Shown piece after piece: positions 55,120 through 64,000 of a stretch of 64,000 nucleotides of DNA. This stretch comes from Slackia sp. (GTDB lineage: Bacteria; Actinomycetota; Coriobacteriia; Coriobacteriales; Eggerthellaceae), in assembly GCA_030527325.1 (NCBI GenBank), contig JAUNBA010000008.1:3272-67271 (forward strand), in the 5' to 3' direction. Position numbers and translations under genes: made by a program. How positions within the stretch are numbered: position 1 is the first letter of the stretch; each line of letters opens with the position of its first letter. The notes under the pieces are model-generated. The model made no database searches, had not been told where the DNA came from, and worked only from the letters and a program-made list of their open reading frames with translations.

Positions 55120-55704
55120 ATGGACGAACCTCTGTACACGTATCGCCTCGCCGTCGCAGACGATGCCGAAGCCCTGCAAGCGATCTACGCGCCCTACGTG
55201 GAAACTTCCATCACGTTCGAGTGCGTCTGCCCCACGGTCGAAGAATTCCGCCGCCGCATCGAAGAGCGCATCTGCCTGTACCCGTACGTGGTCTGCGAAG
55301 AGGACGGCGTGCCCGTCGGCTACGCCTACGCGAGCCGCATGTTCTCGCGCCAGGCATACGACTGGGCTGTCGAGCTGTCGGTCTACATCGCGCAGGACTG
55401 CAAGGGCCGCGGCCTGGGGCGCGCTTTGTACGCCCGCCTGATCGCCCTGCTCGAAATGCAAGGCGTGCGCAGCATCCACGGCAAGGTGACCGAACCCAAC
55501 GAGAAAAGCGACAAGCTTCACCTCGCCATGGGATTCCGTCTGGTGGGCATCATGGACAACGTGGGATTCAAGCTGGGCCGCTGGCGCGACGTCGCCCATT
55601 ACGAAAAACTCGTCGGCGATTTCTCCCGCGCGCCCGAGCCGCTGATTCCCGTCGGCGAGCTTCCGGCCGACAACGTGGCCGCCGTGCTCGAAGGCCGCCT
55701 GTAA
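55120..55704 (+). CDS. GNAT N-acetyltransferase, phosphinothricin/methionine sulfone type
   Basis: A 194-aa acetyltransferase of the PAT/Bar/MnaT group: RLAVADDAEALQAIYAPYVETSITFE at the start, YAYASRM, ELSVYIAQDCKGRGLGRALYARLI (acetyl-CoA loop, near 85-108), GKVTEPNEKSDKLHLAMGF and GFKLGRWRDVAHYEK. Substrates in the group are glutamate or methionine analogues. The start ATG at 55120 has AAAGGAG 6 nt upstream. A bidirectional terminator follows. Confidence 0.88.
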   Translation: MDEPLYTYRLAVADDAEALQAIYAPYVETSITFECVCPTVEEFRRRIEERICLYPYVVCEEDGVPVGYAYASRMFSRQAYDWAVELSVYIAQDCKGRGLGRALYARLIALLEMQGVRSIHGKVTEPNEKSDKLHLAMGFRLVGIMDNVGFKLGRWRDVAHYEKLVGDFSRAPEPLIPVGELPADNVAAVLEGRL

Positions 55705-55723
55705 CAACGCATCGCATGCAGCG

Positions 55724-55762
55724 AAAAGCCCGCTTCCCGACGCAGCAGGAAGCGGGCTTTTC
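55724..55762. terminator. bidirectional terminator between GNAT and folC
   Basis: AAAAGCCCGCTTCC pairs with GGAAGCGGGCTTTT around a 10-nt loop; A-runs and T-runs flank the stem on both sides, so it can end both converging transcripts. Confidence 0.9.
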
Positions 55763-55811
55763 TTATGGAACCGCATACGGATGCGCGCCGCCGCACCGAC
55801 GCGACACCTCG

Positions 55812-57170
55812 TTAACGGCGGGCCTTCGCTTCGTCGATCGCCGCCATGATTTCCTGGATGGAATACAGCGACCCGAAGCAGCACGCCACGCCGTCCGCGC
55901 CCGCCGCCTCGCGCGCACGCAGGACCGCTTCGCGCGCGGTCGCGCAGGCGACAGGAACGGGCGCGGCCACGCAGACGTCGGGATAATCGCCCGCCGCCTC
56001 GCTTTGAAGGGCCGCGATGGCATCCGCCAGATCGGCGGCGGAAAGGGCGCGGTCGTTATCAGGCGGCTCGAAGCAGAAAAAGCCGCGCGCCAGCGGCAGC
56101 ACGTCCGCGATCATGGACCGGTAGTCCTTATCGCGCAGCACGCTCATGGCGAACACCACGCCCCCTTCGGGGAAATACGCCCGCAGCGACGCGGCCAGCG
56201 CCGAAGCGCCTTGTTCGTTGTGACCGCCGTCCACGATGGTGATAGGCGCGTCGTCGACCACCTCGAAGCGCCCCTGCCACACCGTGGACTCCAGGCCGCG
56301 CTTGACGGCGTCGTCGGAAATGGCGAACCCGCGCTCGTTGAGCGCATGGGCCGCCTCGATTGCCATGGCGGCGTTGCGCGGCTGGTACGTTCCCGCGAGC
56401 TTCAAATGCACATCGCGCAGCGATCCATAGGAAAACACCTGATGAAGACCGCACACGTGCGCCTCGATGGATGAGAAATCGGGCGTTTTCGGCACGACGG
56501 CGCACGCTTCGGCGCGCTGCGCTATCACGCGCGCCGCCTCGGGCTTCTGCTCATAGCAGACCAGCGGCACGCCCGGCTTGATGATGCCCGCCTTCTCGCG
56601 GGCGATCGCGGCGAGCGTATCGCCGAGCACGTGGGTGTGGTCGAGGTCGATCGGCGTGATCACGCTGAGCTCGGGCGTCACCACGTTCGTGGAGTCGAGC
56701 CTACCGCCCAACCCCACTTCCAGCACCACCGCATCGCAGCCCTGCTGCGCGAAGTGAAGCAAGGCCGCCGCGGTGATCAGTTCGAAGGCCGTCGGCTGCT
56801 CCTCCATGCGCAGCGCCTGCTCGCGCACGCAGGCCGCGACCTCCAGCAAATCGTCGTCGGAGATATCGCGGCGATCGATCTGGATGCGTTCGTTGAACCG
56901 CAGGATGTACGGCGAGGTGAACAAGCCGGTCTTATACCCCGCGGCCTGCAGGATGCCTGCGATGAACGCGCACGTCGATCCTTTGCCGTTCGTGCCCGCC
57001 ACATGCACGATCCTCAACGCATCCTGCGGACGGCCCAGCCGTTCGAGCAGCTCCTCGGTGCGATGCAGCCCCAGGCGCACATCGCGCCACGCGCCCTGCT
57101 GCAGATACTCCTTCGGGTCGAAATCGTAACGGCCGGCATCGCGTGCCGGCATCGCGTCATCCTGCGTCAT
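55812..57170 (-). CDS. folC: folylpolyglutamate/dihydrofolate synthase
   Basis: A 452-aa Mur-ligase-type enzyme that adds glutamate to folates. VHVAGTNGKGSTCAFIAGIL near 55-74 is the P-loop, followed by GLFTSPYILRFNERI, VLEVGLGGRLDSTNVV, SVITPIDLDHTHVLG, REKAGIIKPG and IVDGGHNEQGA near 315. The start is ATG 57170 with AGGAG 5 nt upstream; ATG 57152 is the alternative. It follows accDA after 133 nt and ends at a bidirectional terminator. Confidence 0.92.
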   Translation of the reverse strand: MTQDDAMPARDAGRYDFDPKEYLQQGAWRDVRLGLHRTEELLERLGRPQDALRIVHVAGTNGKGSTCAFIAGILQAAGYKTGLFTSPYILRFNERIQIDRRDISDDDLLEVAACVREQALRMEEQPTAFELITAAALLHFAQQGCDAVVLEVGLGGRLDSTNVVTPELSVITPIDLDHTHVLGDTLAAIAREKAGIIKPGVPLVCYEQKPEAARVIAQRAEACAVVPKTPDFSSIEAHVCGLHQVFSYGSLRDVHLKLAGTYQPRNAAMAIEAAHALNERGFAISDDAVKRGLESTVWQGRFEVVDDAPITIVDGGHNEQGASALAASLRAYFPEGGVVFAMSVLRDKDYRSMIADVLPLARGFFCFEPPDNDRALSAADLADAIAALQSEAAGDYPDVCVAAPVPVACATAREAVLRAREAAGADGVACCFGSLYSIQEIMAAIDEAKARR

Positions 57171-57303
57171 CGTCGCTCCTATCGCGCACGGCGCGCCACA
57201 ACGGGCGCGCCGAAAGGGTCGTGTTCCGCCCTCGCCTCGGCAAGGGGCCTGTGCATTATAGAGCGCGACGGCGCCGCGGCCCGTGCGCGCCGGCAAACCG
57301 CCG

Positions 57304-59568
57304 CTAGAACTTCGCGAATCGCGCGCGGCGACGCGCGATAAGCGCCTGCGCGTCTTGCGCGGAGAACTCCGCGAGCGCACCTTCCACGTAGCGGCGCACG
57401 GCATCGGCCGCGAGCAGCGGATTGGCCGATGCCGAACCCTCCCCTTCCTCGAGCACCGTATCGACGATGCCCATCTCGAAGATCTCGTAGGCGTTCATGC
57501 GCATGGCCGCAGCGGCCTCGGGAGCGCGCGCGGCATCCTTCCACAAGATGGAAGCGAATCCTTCGGGGGAAAGCACCGAATACACGGCGTGCTCCTGGAT
57601 GGCCACCGCGTCGGACAAGGCGAGCGCGAGCGCGCCGCCCGAACCTCCTTCGCCCACGATCACAGACACCACCGGAACCCGCAATCCGGCCAGCTCCTTG
57701 AGATTGTCGGCGATGGCGTTGCCCTGGCCGCGCTCCTCGGCCTCTCGACCGCAAAACGCGCCCTGGGTATCGACCAGGCACACCACGGGAAGCCCCAGGC
57801 GTTCGGCCAGGCGCAGCGCACGCAGGCTCTTGCGATAGCCTTCGGGCTGCGGGCACCCGAAATTGCGCCGTATGCGCTCTTCGAGCGTGGCGCCTTTCTC
57901 CTGGGCGATGACCATCGCGCGGCGTCCCCCGATCCACCCGATGCCCGCGACCACGGCGGCGTCGTCGGCCGAAGCGCGATCGCCATGCAGCTCGAAAAAG
58001 CCGTCGACCATGCAGGCCACGTAATGCAGCGCCGTCGGACGCGCCGTGTCGCGCGCCGTCAAAACGCTTTTCCACGCGGGGTTTTCCTGAAGATCCGCGC
58101 GCGCGGCGGGCGCAGACGAGCGACGAGGGCGCGTCATGCGCAGCGCGCGCAGGCGGGCACGGCACGCCTCGAACGCGGCGAACGCGGCGGGGTGCGCGGC
58201 GCCTTCTTCTTCCATCAGGCGCGCTTCGCGGGCGGAAGGGAAGCGCTCCAGCGCACGGGACAGCGCATCGGGCCCGCTCGCAGCCTCCCGCGTCGAAGCG
58301 GGCGGAGCGAGCAAGGCGATGATGCATGCCAGCGCGCATCGCAGCTCATCGCGGTGCACCACCGCGTCGATCAGGCCGTGCTCGAGCGCGAACTGAGCCG
58401 TCTGAAAGCCCTCGGGCAACGTCTCGCCGGTCGTATCCTGAATGACGCGCCGGCCGGCGAATCCCACCAACGCGCCGGGTTCGGCCAGCACGACGTCGCC
58501 CTGCATGGCGAACGAGGCCGTGACGCCGCCGGTCGTGGGGTCGGTGACCACCGAGATATACGGCAAGCCCGCATCGGCATGGGCGCGCAACGCGCACGAT
58601 ATCTTGGCCATCTGCATAAGCGACGCCAGGCCCTCCTGCATGCGGGCGCCGCCCGATGCGCACAGCACGACGAGCGCGCATGCACGCCGCGTCGCCTCCT
58701 GCGCGGCATCCGCGATGCGCGCGCCCACCGCGCGGCCCATCGAGCCCATCAGAAAGGTCGAATCCATAACGCACATCACCGCGGGCATGGAGGCGATTCG
58801 ACCGTATGCGCAGCTCACCGCTTCGGACAAGCCGGTTTTCGCACGCACGGCCGCGAGTTTTTCGGCATAGCCTGGAAACGCGAGGGGGTCGCCGCCGTCC
58901 GATACGCCGTCAAGCGGCTCGACGCTTCCCGCATCGAACAGCGCGTCGAAGCGCTGCGCCGAGGTCATGCGGAAATGATGGCCGCACCGCGGGCACACAT
59001 CGCCCGCGACCTGCACGGCACGCACGCCGAACGCACCGTGGCAGCGCGGGCAGCGCCTCCACGATGCCGCCTGCACCGGGCGGACGAGCCCCGCTTCGCA
59101 CACGCAGGACGTCCATGCCTTGGTGGCCCCGCCGAAAGCGCCCGCCGTCACGCGGGCGGCGTCGATCGCGAACACGCCGATGCCCTCGCCGAGCGCCATG
59201 CCCACGAATTCGGCATCGTCGGCGAGCGGAGAATCGACGAGCAGCAACGCATCGGCGCCCGCCGTCTCGGCGGCGGCGAGCACCAGGTAGCCGTCGTCGA
59301 AGACGCCGTCGGATGCCCGTTCGCCGATGCAGACGCCCTGGGCGGCAAGGGCGAGGCACGGCGAGGCCGACCGATCGCCCGTATAGGCCGCCGCCGCGCG
59401 CAGACCCGCGGAGCACGCGGCCGCGACCACCTCTTCGAAGGCGTGGCGGCCGTCCACCACCAGCGCGGACGAGAATCCCTCGCGCGCGATATCGACCAGG
59501 CTGCGCAGCGCGGACGACGAAGCGTCCGCGGCCGGCATCGTGATGTAATCGGTTCTTTTGCGCCGCAT
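57304..59568 (-). CDS. accDA: acetyl-CoA carboxylase carboxyltransferase, fused AccD-AccA with extra N-terminal domain
   Basis: A 754-aa fusion. AccD (about 165-440) starts with a zinc ribbon, Cys173/176/192/195, then SMGRAVGARI, CASGGARMQEG and TTGGVTASFAMQGD. AccA (about 480-754) shows PTALHYV, GDRASADDAAVVAG, FGCPQPEGYRKSLR and GEGGSGGALAL. Residues 30-140 resemble a biotin-carboxylase N-terminal domain (a GVCIG block, then an AAAETAGADALLL block in the places of AVCIG and [11 protein letters not shown] of the accC in this window), apparently a relic. The start ATG at 59568 has AAGGCGG upstream. It is last in the fab operon. Confidence 0.9.
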   Translation of the reverse strand: MRRKRTDYITMPAADASSSALRSLVDIAREGFSSALVVDGRHAFEEVVAAACSAGLRAAAAYTGDRSASPCLALAAQGVCIGERASDGVFDDGYLVLAAAETAGADALLLVDSPLADDAEFVGMALGEGIGVFAIDAARVTAGAFGGATKAWTSCVCEAGLVRPVQAASWRRCPRCHGAFGVRAVQVAGDVCPRCGHHFRMTSAQRFDALFDAGSVEPLDGVSDGGDPLAFPGYAEKLAAVRAKTGLSEAVSCAYGRIASMPAVMCVMDSTFLMGSMGRAVGARIADAAQEATRRACALVVLCASGGARMQEGLASLMQMAKISCALRAHADAGLPYISVVTDPTTGGVTASFAMQGDVVLAEPGALVGFAGRRVIQDTTGETLPEGFQTAQFALEHGLIDAVVHRDELRCALACIIALLAPPASTREAASGPDALSRALERFPSAREARLMEEEGAAHPAAFAAFEACRARLRALRMTRPRRSSAPAARADLQENPAWKSVLTARDTARPTALHYVACMVDGFFELHGDRASADDAAVVAGIGWIGGRRAMVIAQEKGATLEERIRRNFGCPQPEGYRKSLRALRLAERLGLPVVCLVDTQGAFCGREAEERGQGNAIADNLKELAGLRVPVVSVIVGEGGSGGALALALSDAVAIQEHAVYSVLSPEGFASILWKDAARAPEAAAAMRMNAYEIFEMGIVDTVLEEGEGSASANPLLAADAVRRYVEGALAEFSAQDAQALIARRRARFAKF

Positions 59569-59579
59569 CGTCTACCGCC

Positions 59580-60017
59580 TTACGCCATGACGTACTTCTG
59601 CACGGCCGACGCCGCGCGCTCATCGCCCACGAAGGCCTCGACCTCGGCCACGCACATACGCGCGGACGCCTTCGCGATGCGCGCCTCGAGACGCAGCGTC
59701 TCGCCCGGACGCACCTGACGGCGGAATTTCGCCTTGTCGATGCCGGCCAGAAACCCGACGCTTCCCGCGGCGTCCCTTCCAAGCAGGATGCAGCACGACG
59801 CAGCCTGGGCGAGCGCTTCCATGATGATCACCCCCGGCAGCACAGGATGTTCTGGAAAATGACCGGCGAACAGGGGCAACGCCGCATCGACGTCCAACTC
59901 GGCCACGATGCGCTCGCCCGGCTCGCAGGCGACGATGCGACTCACCCACACGAAGGGATCCCTGTGCGGCAAGATCCGCTCGACGGCCTCGCGGCCGGCG
60001 GGATACGACAATTCCAT
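59580..60017 (-). CDS. fabZ: 3-hydroxyacyl-ACP dehydratase FabZ
   Basis: A 145-aa single-hotdog dehydratase. The active-site helix GHFPEHPVLPGVIIMEALAQ (His in FPEHP, Glu in MEALAQ) and ILPHRDPFVWVSRI near the start are typical. It removes water from 3-hydroxyacyl-ACP. The start ATG at 60017 has AGAAGG 6 nt upstream. It lies 41 nt after fabF and 11 nt before accDA. Confidence 0.95.
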   Translation of the reverse strand: MELSYPAGREAVERILPHRDPFVWVSRIVACEPGERIVAELDVDAALPLFAGHFPEHPVLPGVIIMEALAQAASCCILLGRDAAGSVGFLAGIDKAKFRRQVRPGETLRLEARIAKASARMCVAEVEAFVGDERAASAVQKYVMA

Positions 60018-60058
60018 GAAAGACCTTCTCTCATCTTTGCGGACGCGCGGCGGCTCCG

Positions 60059-61324
60059 CTACGCGCGATACGGTGCGATGGCGAGCGAGGCGTTATGCCC
60101 GCCGAAGCCGAGCGAATTGCTCAGCGCCACCTTCTGGGGATAGGACGAAACAGGTTCGAGGACCACGTCGACAGGGCAATCGGGATCGACCGCGCGGGTG
60201 CCCGCGACGGGAGTCACCTCGTCATGCGCCACCGACAGCGCGCAGACGATAGCCTCGATGGCGCCCGCGGCGGCGAGCATATGGCCCACCGTGCCTTTCA
60301 CCGACGTGACGGGCACGGCGGCATCGGGCCCGCACAAGGCGACGAGCGCGCGGGCCTCCATGGCGTCGTTGGCGCGCGTCGACGTGCCGTGAGCGTTGAG
60401 GTGCCCCACGTCGGACGGAGAAAAACCGCCTTCGTCAAGCGCCATGCGCATCGCGCGGGCGGCGCCCGCGCCGCTCGGGTCGGGGGCCGTCATGTGATAG
60501 GCATCGGCCGTCGAACCGAATCCCGCCACTTCGGCGATGATGCGGGCGCCGCGGGAAAGCGCATGCTCGAACGACTCCAGCACCAAGGCGCCCGCGCCCT
60601 CGCCCGGCACGAAGCCGTCGCGCTCCACGTCGAACGGCCGCGCCGACGCTTCCGGGTCGCGCGAGGGACACAACGCGCCCAGATTGCCGAAGCCCGCCAA
60701 GCATACGGGCGAAATGGGCTCTTCGCTGCCGCCCGCCAAAGCCGCGTCGGCATACCCGTGGCGAATGAGGCGATACGCCTCGCCTATACAATGAGAGCCC
60801 GTCGCGCACGCCGTCACGATGCTGAGGCAGTCGCCTTGCATCCCGTAGCGAATCGACAGGTCGCCCGCGGCCATGTTCTCGATCATCGTAGGAATGAACA
60901 GGGGGTTCACGCGTTTGGGCCCGCGCTCTCGCAACGTATGACAGCCCTGCTCGAACTCCTTGACGCCGCCGACGCCGCTTCCCCACACGCAGGCGATGCG
61001 CGTCGCATCCTCGCGCTGCATATCGAGGCCGCTTTCGCGCATGGCCTCGTCGGCGGCGACGATGGCGTATTGCACGAACGGCGCGAAACGGCGCGCCTCC
61101 TTCTTCGTCAATCCGCACGACGTCGGATCGAAATCGGGAATCTGGGCGGCCAGCGACGCCGGATAGCCCTCGGTGTCGAACCGCGTGATAGGGCCGATGC
61201 AGCGGCGCTTCGCGCGCACGGCGTCCATCAACGCCACGACGCCGACACCTGCGGGAGAAAGGGCCCCTGTGCCCGTGATGGCGACACGATGCGTGCCGTC
61301 CGCCTTGCGCGTGCCTTCGATCAT
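60059..61324 (-). CDS. fabF: 3-oxoacyl-ACP synthase II
   Basis: A 421-aa condensing enzyme. The catalytic triad is Cys in VTACATGSHCIG near 172, His in LNAHGTST near 310 and His in KGTVGHMLAAAGA near 345. ITGTGALSPAG at the start and the closing SNSLGFGGHNASLAI are standard. The start ATG at 61324 overlaps the fabG stop by 4 nt, with GGAGG upstream; the longer open frame is fabG/fabD antisense-frame noise. Confidence 0.94.
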   Translation of the reverse strand: MIEGTRKADGTHRVAITGTGALSPAGVGVVALMDAVRAKRRCIGPITRFDTEGYPASLAAQIPDFDPTSCGLTKKEARRFAPFVQYAIVAADEAMRESGLDMQREDATRIACVWGSGVGGVKEFEQGCHTLRERGPKRVNPLFIPTMIENMAAGDLSIRYGMQGDCLSIVTACATGSHCIGEAYRLIRHGYADAALAGGSEEPISPVCLAGFGNLGALCPSRDPEASARPFDVERDGFVPGEGAGALVLESFEHALSRGARIIAEVAGFGSTADAYHMTAPDPSGAGAARAMRMALDEGGFSPSDVGHLNAHGTSTRANDAMEARALVALCGPDAAVPVTSVKGTVGHMLAAAGAIEAIVCALSVAHDEVTPVAGTRAVDPDCPVDVVLEPVSSYPQKVALSNSLGFGGHNASLAIAPYRA

Positions 61325-62079
61325 AGCGACATGCCTCCGTCCACTCCAAGAACCTGCCCGGTGATATAGCCCGCTTCGTCGCGCGCGAGAAACGACACGG
61401 CCGCGGCCACGTCGTCGGGCGCGCCGATGCGACGCGCGCTGATACGCGCGAGGGCCGCCTCCTTGGCCGCGTCGCTCATCGCGTCGGTCATGTCCGTGGC
61501 GATGAGCCCGGGGGCCACGCAGTTCACCGTCACGCCGCGCGAAGCCGTCTCGCGGGCAAGCGAGAGCGACATGCCGATGATGCCCGCCTTCGAAGCGGCG
61601 TAGTTCGCCTGCCCCGCGTTGCCGCGAACGCCGATGATGCTGCTCATGTTCACGATGCGCCCGAAACGCGCCTTGACCATGGGCGTTATCGCCGCACGGC
61701 AGCAGTTGTACGCGCCCTTGAGATTCACCGCCACCACCCGGTCGAAATCGCCCTCCTTCATGCGCATGAACAGGCCGTCTTTGGTGATGCCCGCATTGTT
61801 GACCAGCACGTCGACGCGTCCGAAGCGCTCGATGGCGCAGGCGATGAGGTCCGCGGCCTCTTGCGAGCGCGACACGTCGGCGCGCACCGCACAGGCCCGA
61901 ACGCCCGCCGCCTGCGCCTGTCCGACGACCTCGGCGGCGGCCGCCGCACCCGCCTCGCTGGCGTAATTCACGACCACATCCATGCCGTCGGCCGCGAGCC
62001 GCAGCGCGACGGCGCGTCCGATGCCGCGCGAAGCGCCCGTCACCACGGCGCAGCGGCGATCTGCGATCGTCTCGTTCAT
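61321..62079 (-). CDS. fabG: 3-oxoacyl-ACP reductase FabG
   Basis: A 252-aa SDR. TGASRGIGRAV (14-24) binds NADPH, NNAG near 92, and the catalytic Ser-Tyr-Lys appears in MSSIIGVRGNAGQANYAASKAG. The tail YITGQVLGVDGGM is standard. It reduces 3-oxoacyl-ACP. The start ATG at 62079 overlaps fabD by 4 nt, with AAGGAG upstream. Confidence 0.95.
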   Translation of the reverse strand: MNETIADRRCAVVTGASRGIGRAVALRLAADGMDVVVNYASEAGAAAAAEVVGQAQAAGVRACAVRADVSRSQEAADLIACAIERFGRVDVLVNNAGITKDGLFMRMKEGDFDRVVAVNLKGAYNCCRAAITPMVKARFGRIVNMSSIIGVRGNAGQANYAASKAGIIGMSLSLARETASRGVTVNCVAPGLIATDMTDAMSDAAKEAALARISARRIGAPDDVAAAVSFLARDEAGYITGQVLGVDGGMSL

Positions 62080-63020
62080 CGGATATCTCCTTCCGTTGCG
62101 CACGGCGCGCAGGCGCGCGCCGCGGATACCGCCTCTTCCCATGTGGATGCCCGATACCGCACGGCGCTCGCATCGATGCGCCGCACCAGGCCGCTCAGCA
62201 CGGCGCCGCTTCCGCATTCCACGAAAAACCGCACGCCCTGCGCCCGCATCCACGACACGCTGTGCGCGAAACGCACGGGCATCCTCACCTGGGCCGCCAC
62301 CTGCTCGCGCGCACGGGCGGCCTCAAGCGGGAGGGCGTCGACGTTGTTCACCAGCGCGATGCGCGCAGGCGCGAATGCGACGCCTTCGAGAAACGCCGCC
62401 ACTTCGGCGGCCGCTTCGTCCATAAGCGGGCTGTGAAACGCCCCGGCCACAGGAAGCATCGTCGCGCGCAAGCCGAGCGCCTTCCACGCGTCCGCCGCGC
62501 GGCGGACCGCTTGCGCATCGCCCGAGACGACCACCTGCCCCGGCGCGTTGAAATTCGCGGGCACGAGCACGTCGCCGTTCGCGCATCGTTCGCACAAAGC
62601 GACGACATCTCCTTCGTCGCCGCCCGAAAGCGCGCACATCGCGCCGGGACGCGCGAGCGCAGCGCGCGCCATCGCGCGGGCGCGCACGTCGACAAGGCGG
62701 AACGTATCGACGAGCGACAGCATGCCCGCCGCATGCAACGCCGCGACCTGCCCGAGCGAGAACCCCGCGACGCAGCTCGGCTCGAGCCCTTCGAGCGCGA
62801 GCGCGCGAGCCGAGGCGATCGAGGCCGCGCACAGCGCCGGCTGCACGCGATACGCATCGCGCAACGCCTCCGCATCGCCGCAGGCCGCCCGCACGTCGAA
62901 GCCGCAGATGTCGCCCGCGGCCTCGAAGATGTCGTCGAAGCGGGGGTCGCGCGCGAAATCGGACGCCATGCCCGCCTTCTGCGCGCCTTGCCCGCTGAAC
63001 AGCAACGCCGTCTTATGCAT
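62076..63020 (-). CDS. fabD: malonyl-CoA:ACP transacylase
   Basis: A 314-aa transacylase. FSGQGAQKAGM at the start, the nucleophile elbow GFSLGQVAAL (Ser92; GFS for the usual GHS), a substrate Arg in RARAMARA near 118, and GAFHSPLM (His near 200) are visible. GFSLG instead of GHSLG is a mild oddity seen in some homologues. The start ATG at 63020 overlaps fabK by 8 nt, with GAGGAGG upstream. Confidence 0.92.
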   Translation of the reverse strand: MHKTALLFSGQGAQKAGMASDFARDPRFDDIFEAAGDICGFDVRAACGDAEALRDAYRVQPALCAASIASARALALEGLEPSCVAGFSLGQVAALHAAGMLSLVDTFRLVDVRARAMARAALARPGAMCALSGGDEGDVVALCERCANGDVLVPANFNAPGQVVVSGDAQAVRRAADAWKALGLRATMLPVAGAFHSPLMDEAAAEVAAFLEGVAFAPARIALVNNVDALPLEAARAREQVAAQVRMPVRFAHSVSWMRAQGVRFFVECGSGAVLSGLVRRIDASAVRYRASTWEEAVSAARACAPCATEGDIR

Positions 63021-63987
63021 GGACGCCCTCCTCGTCGCCGGCAGCATCGACGCCCATGCGTCCGCGCGCGGCGACGCCCGCGGCGACGCCCGATGAGAGC
63101 GCGCGCACCACATGCGCCGCCGTCTTGCGCTCGCGCACAGAGCCCGCCGCCTGCCCGGCCATGCACGAACCGCCCGCGACATCGCCCTCGACCGCGCGGC
63201 GCAACGAACCGGCATATATGCCTTCGAGCTCGGCCGGGTCGACCGCGCGGCGCTCCTGCGCGCGCACCGAACGCGCCCAGGCGTTTTTCAGCCCGCGCAC
63301 CGGATGGCCCGACAAACGCCCCGTCACGATGGTGTCGGAGTCTTTCGCCTCGAGCACCTTGCGCTTGTACGCCTCGGCGACGCCGCACTCGTCCACCGTG
63401 AGAAATCGCGTTCCCGCCTGGACGCCCTCGGCGCCGAGCATGCAGGCCGCCGCGGCGGTGCGCGCGTCCACGATGCCGCCCGCGGCGATGACGGGAATAT
63501 CGACCGCGTCGCACACCTGGGGAACAAGGGCCATCGTCGTCATCTCGCCGATATGGCCGCCCGCTTCGCACCCTTCGGCGATGACCGCGTCGGCGCCGAG
63601 ACGCTGCATGCGCGCCGCGGCAGCCGCTTGAGCCACCACCGGCACCACCTTGATGCCCGCCGCTTTCCAGCGCTCGATAAACGCCGCGGGGCTTCCCGCG
63701 CCCGTCGTGACCGCATCGATATGCAGGTCGACCGCAAGATCGGCCACGGCTTCGACATCGGGTCTCATCATCATGATGTTCAACCCGATCGGCGCCTGCG
63801 GCGCGAGCGTGCGAGCGCGACGCACCTGGTCTTCGATCCACGAAAGCGGCGCGGCGCCTGCGGCGATCACGCCCAAACCGCCCGCGGCGGATACCGACCC
63901 CGCCAGGCGCCCGTCGGCGATCCACGCCATGCCGCCTTGAACGACCGGCGCCGCGATACCCAGAATTTCGCTTACGCGCGTCTTCAT
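63013..63987 (-). CDS. fabK: enoyl-ACP reductase II FabK (FMN)
   Basis: A 324-aa FMN TIM-barrel of the FabK/nitronate monooxygenase group. PVVQGGMAWIADGRLAGSVSAAGGLGVIAAG at the start, VTTGAGSP, AEGCEAGGHIG (catalytic-His region), VIAAGGIVDARTAAAACMLGAEGVQAGTRFL and a C-terminal GSCMAGQAAG are present. Context in a fab operon decides for FabK. It is the flavin, triclosan-insensitive type of enoyl reductase. The start ATG at 63987 has AGG upstream; the operon must continue past 64000, where acpP or fabH may lie. Confidence 0.92.
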   Translation of the reverse strand: MKTRVSEILGIAAPVVQGGMAWIADGRLAGSVSAAGGLGVIAAGAAPLSWIEDQVRRARTLAPQAPIGLNIMMMRPDVEAVADLAVDLHIDAVTTGAGSPAAFIERWKAAGIKVVPVVAQAAAAARMQRLGADAVIAEGCEAGGHIGEMTTMALVPQVCDAVDIPVIAAGGIVDARTAAAACMLGAEGVQAGTRFLTVDECGVAEAYKRKVLEAKDSDTIVTGRLSGHPVRGLKNAWARSVRAQERRAVDPAELEGIYAGSLRRAVEGDVAGGSCMAGQAAGSVRERKTAAHVVRALSSGVAAGVAARGRMGVDAAGDEEGVHA

Positions 63988-64000
63988 CGCGGACCTATCG

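Noticed and set aside
57179..58339. 386-codon minus-strand frame overlapping accDA
   Set aside because: Arg-rich alternative frame of the recognised accDA coding sequence.

Overview
The window reads as chromosome of a high-GC Gram-positive anaerobe of the class Coriobacteriia, most likely family Eggerthellaceae (Eggerthella/Slackia-like). This rests on gene content: a LuxR regulator fused to a 12-TM MFS-like sensor, a carnitine-type CoA pathway beside fixABCX, a Tat-exported FAD reductase with its own regulator, and an alaS-ruvX-mltG-yqeG-aroK-pepP-efp core. This is inference from content; no 16S rRNA or tRNA gene was seen.

Layout. (1) 213-15377: a carnitine/crotonobetaine-type module on the minus strand. 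It holds an MFS permease, a MaoC-like hydratase, caiC, caiB, caiA, an HSL-type esterase and a second MFS permease, then a divergent LuxR regulator on the plus strand, then fixABCX. CaiB and CaiA activate and reduce the CoA-linked substrate and FixABCX supplies electrons. CaiD and CaiT are absent; the MaoC protein and the MFS permeases are the obvious stand-ins. Nearly every gap between these genes carries a perfect or near-perfect GC-rich stem-loop. (2) 15881-31288: a 16-gene capsule/exopolysaccharide locus transcribed right to left: LCP ligase, CpsC/CpsD/CpsB control system, LoaP-type antiterminator, initiating sugar transferase, WecG-type glycosyltransferase, CapE-CapF-CapG (UDP-N-acetyl-L-fucosamine), acetyltransferase, GT4, polymerase, pyruvyl transferase, Fe-S protein and flippase. 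An 11-base G tract lies at the 5' end of its first gene. (3) 31613-33928: a homocysteine methyltransferase-like pair, then two tandem, structurally conserved small-RNA units, then a DUF454 gene. (4) 34204-37414: biotin carboxylase and a carboxyltransferase fused to an AccB-like carrier. (5) 37661-51323: housekeeping genes (flavin/ferredoxin protein, efp, pepP, aroK, yqeG, mltG, ruvX, alaS, AI-2E-type permease, rarA, UbiB-like kinase). (6) 51550-51720: a candidate 6S RNA. (7) 51868-55704: a Tat-exported flavin reductase, a divergent degenerate-Fic regulator and a GNAT acetyltransferase. (8) 55812-63987: folC, then a fatty-acid synthesis operon fabK-fabD-fabG-fabF-fabZ-accDA running right to left and entering the window from beyond position 64000.

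The strongest candidates for something undescribed are the tandem C-rich-loop small RNAs at 32964-33295 (independent promoters, covarying stems, intrinsic terminators, and an 11-nt complement to the LuxR gene's ribosome binding site), the G-tract that could switch the capsule operon's first gene, the systematic stem-loops between the cai/fix genes, and an AccD-AccA fusion that retains what looks like a biotin-carboxylase N-terminal domain.
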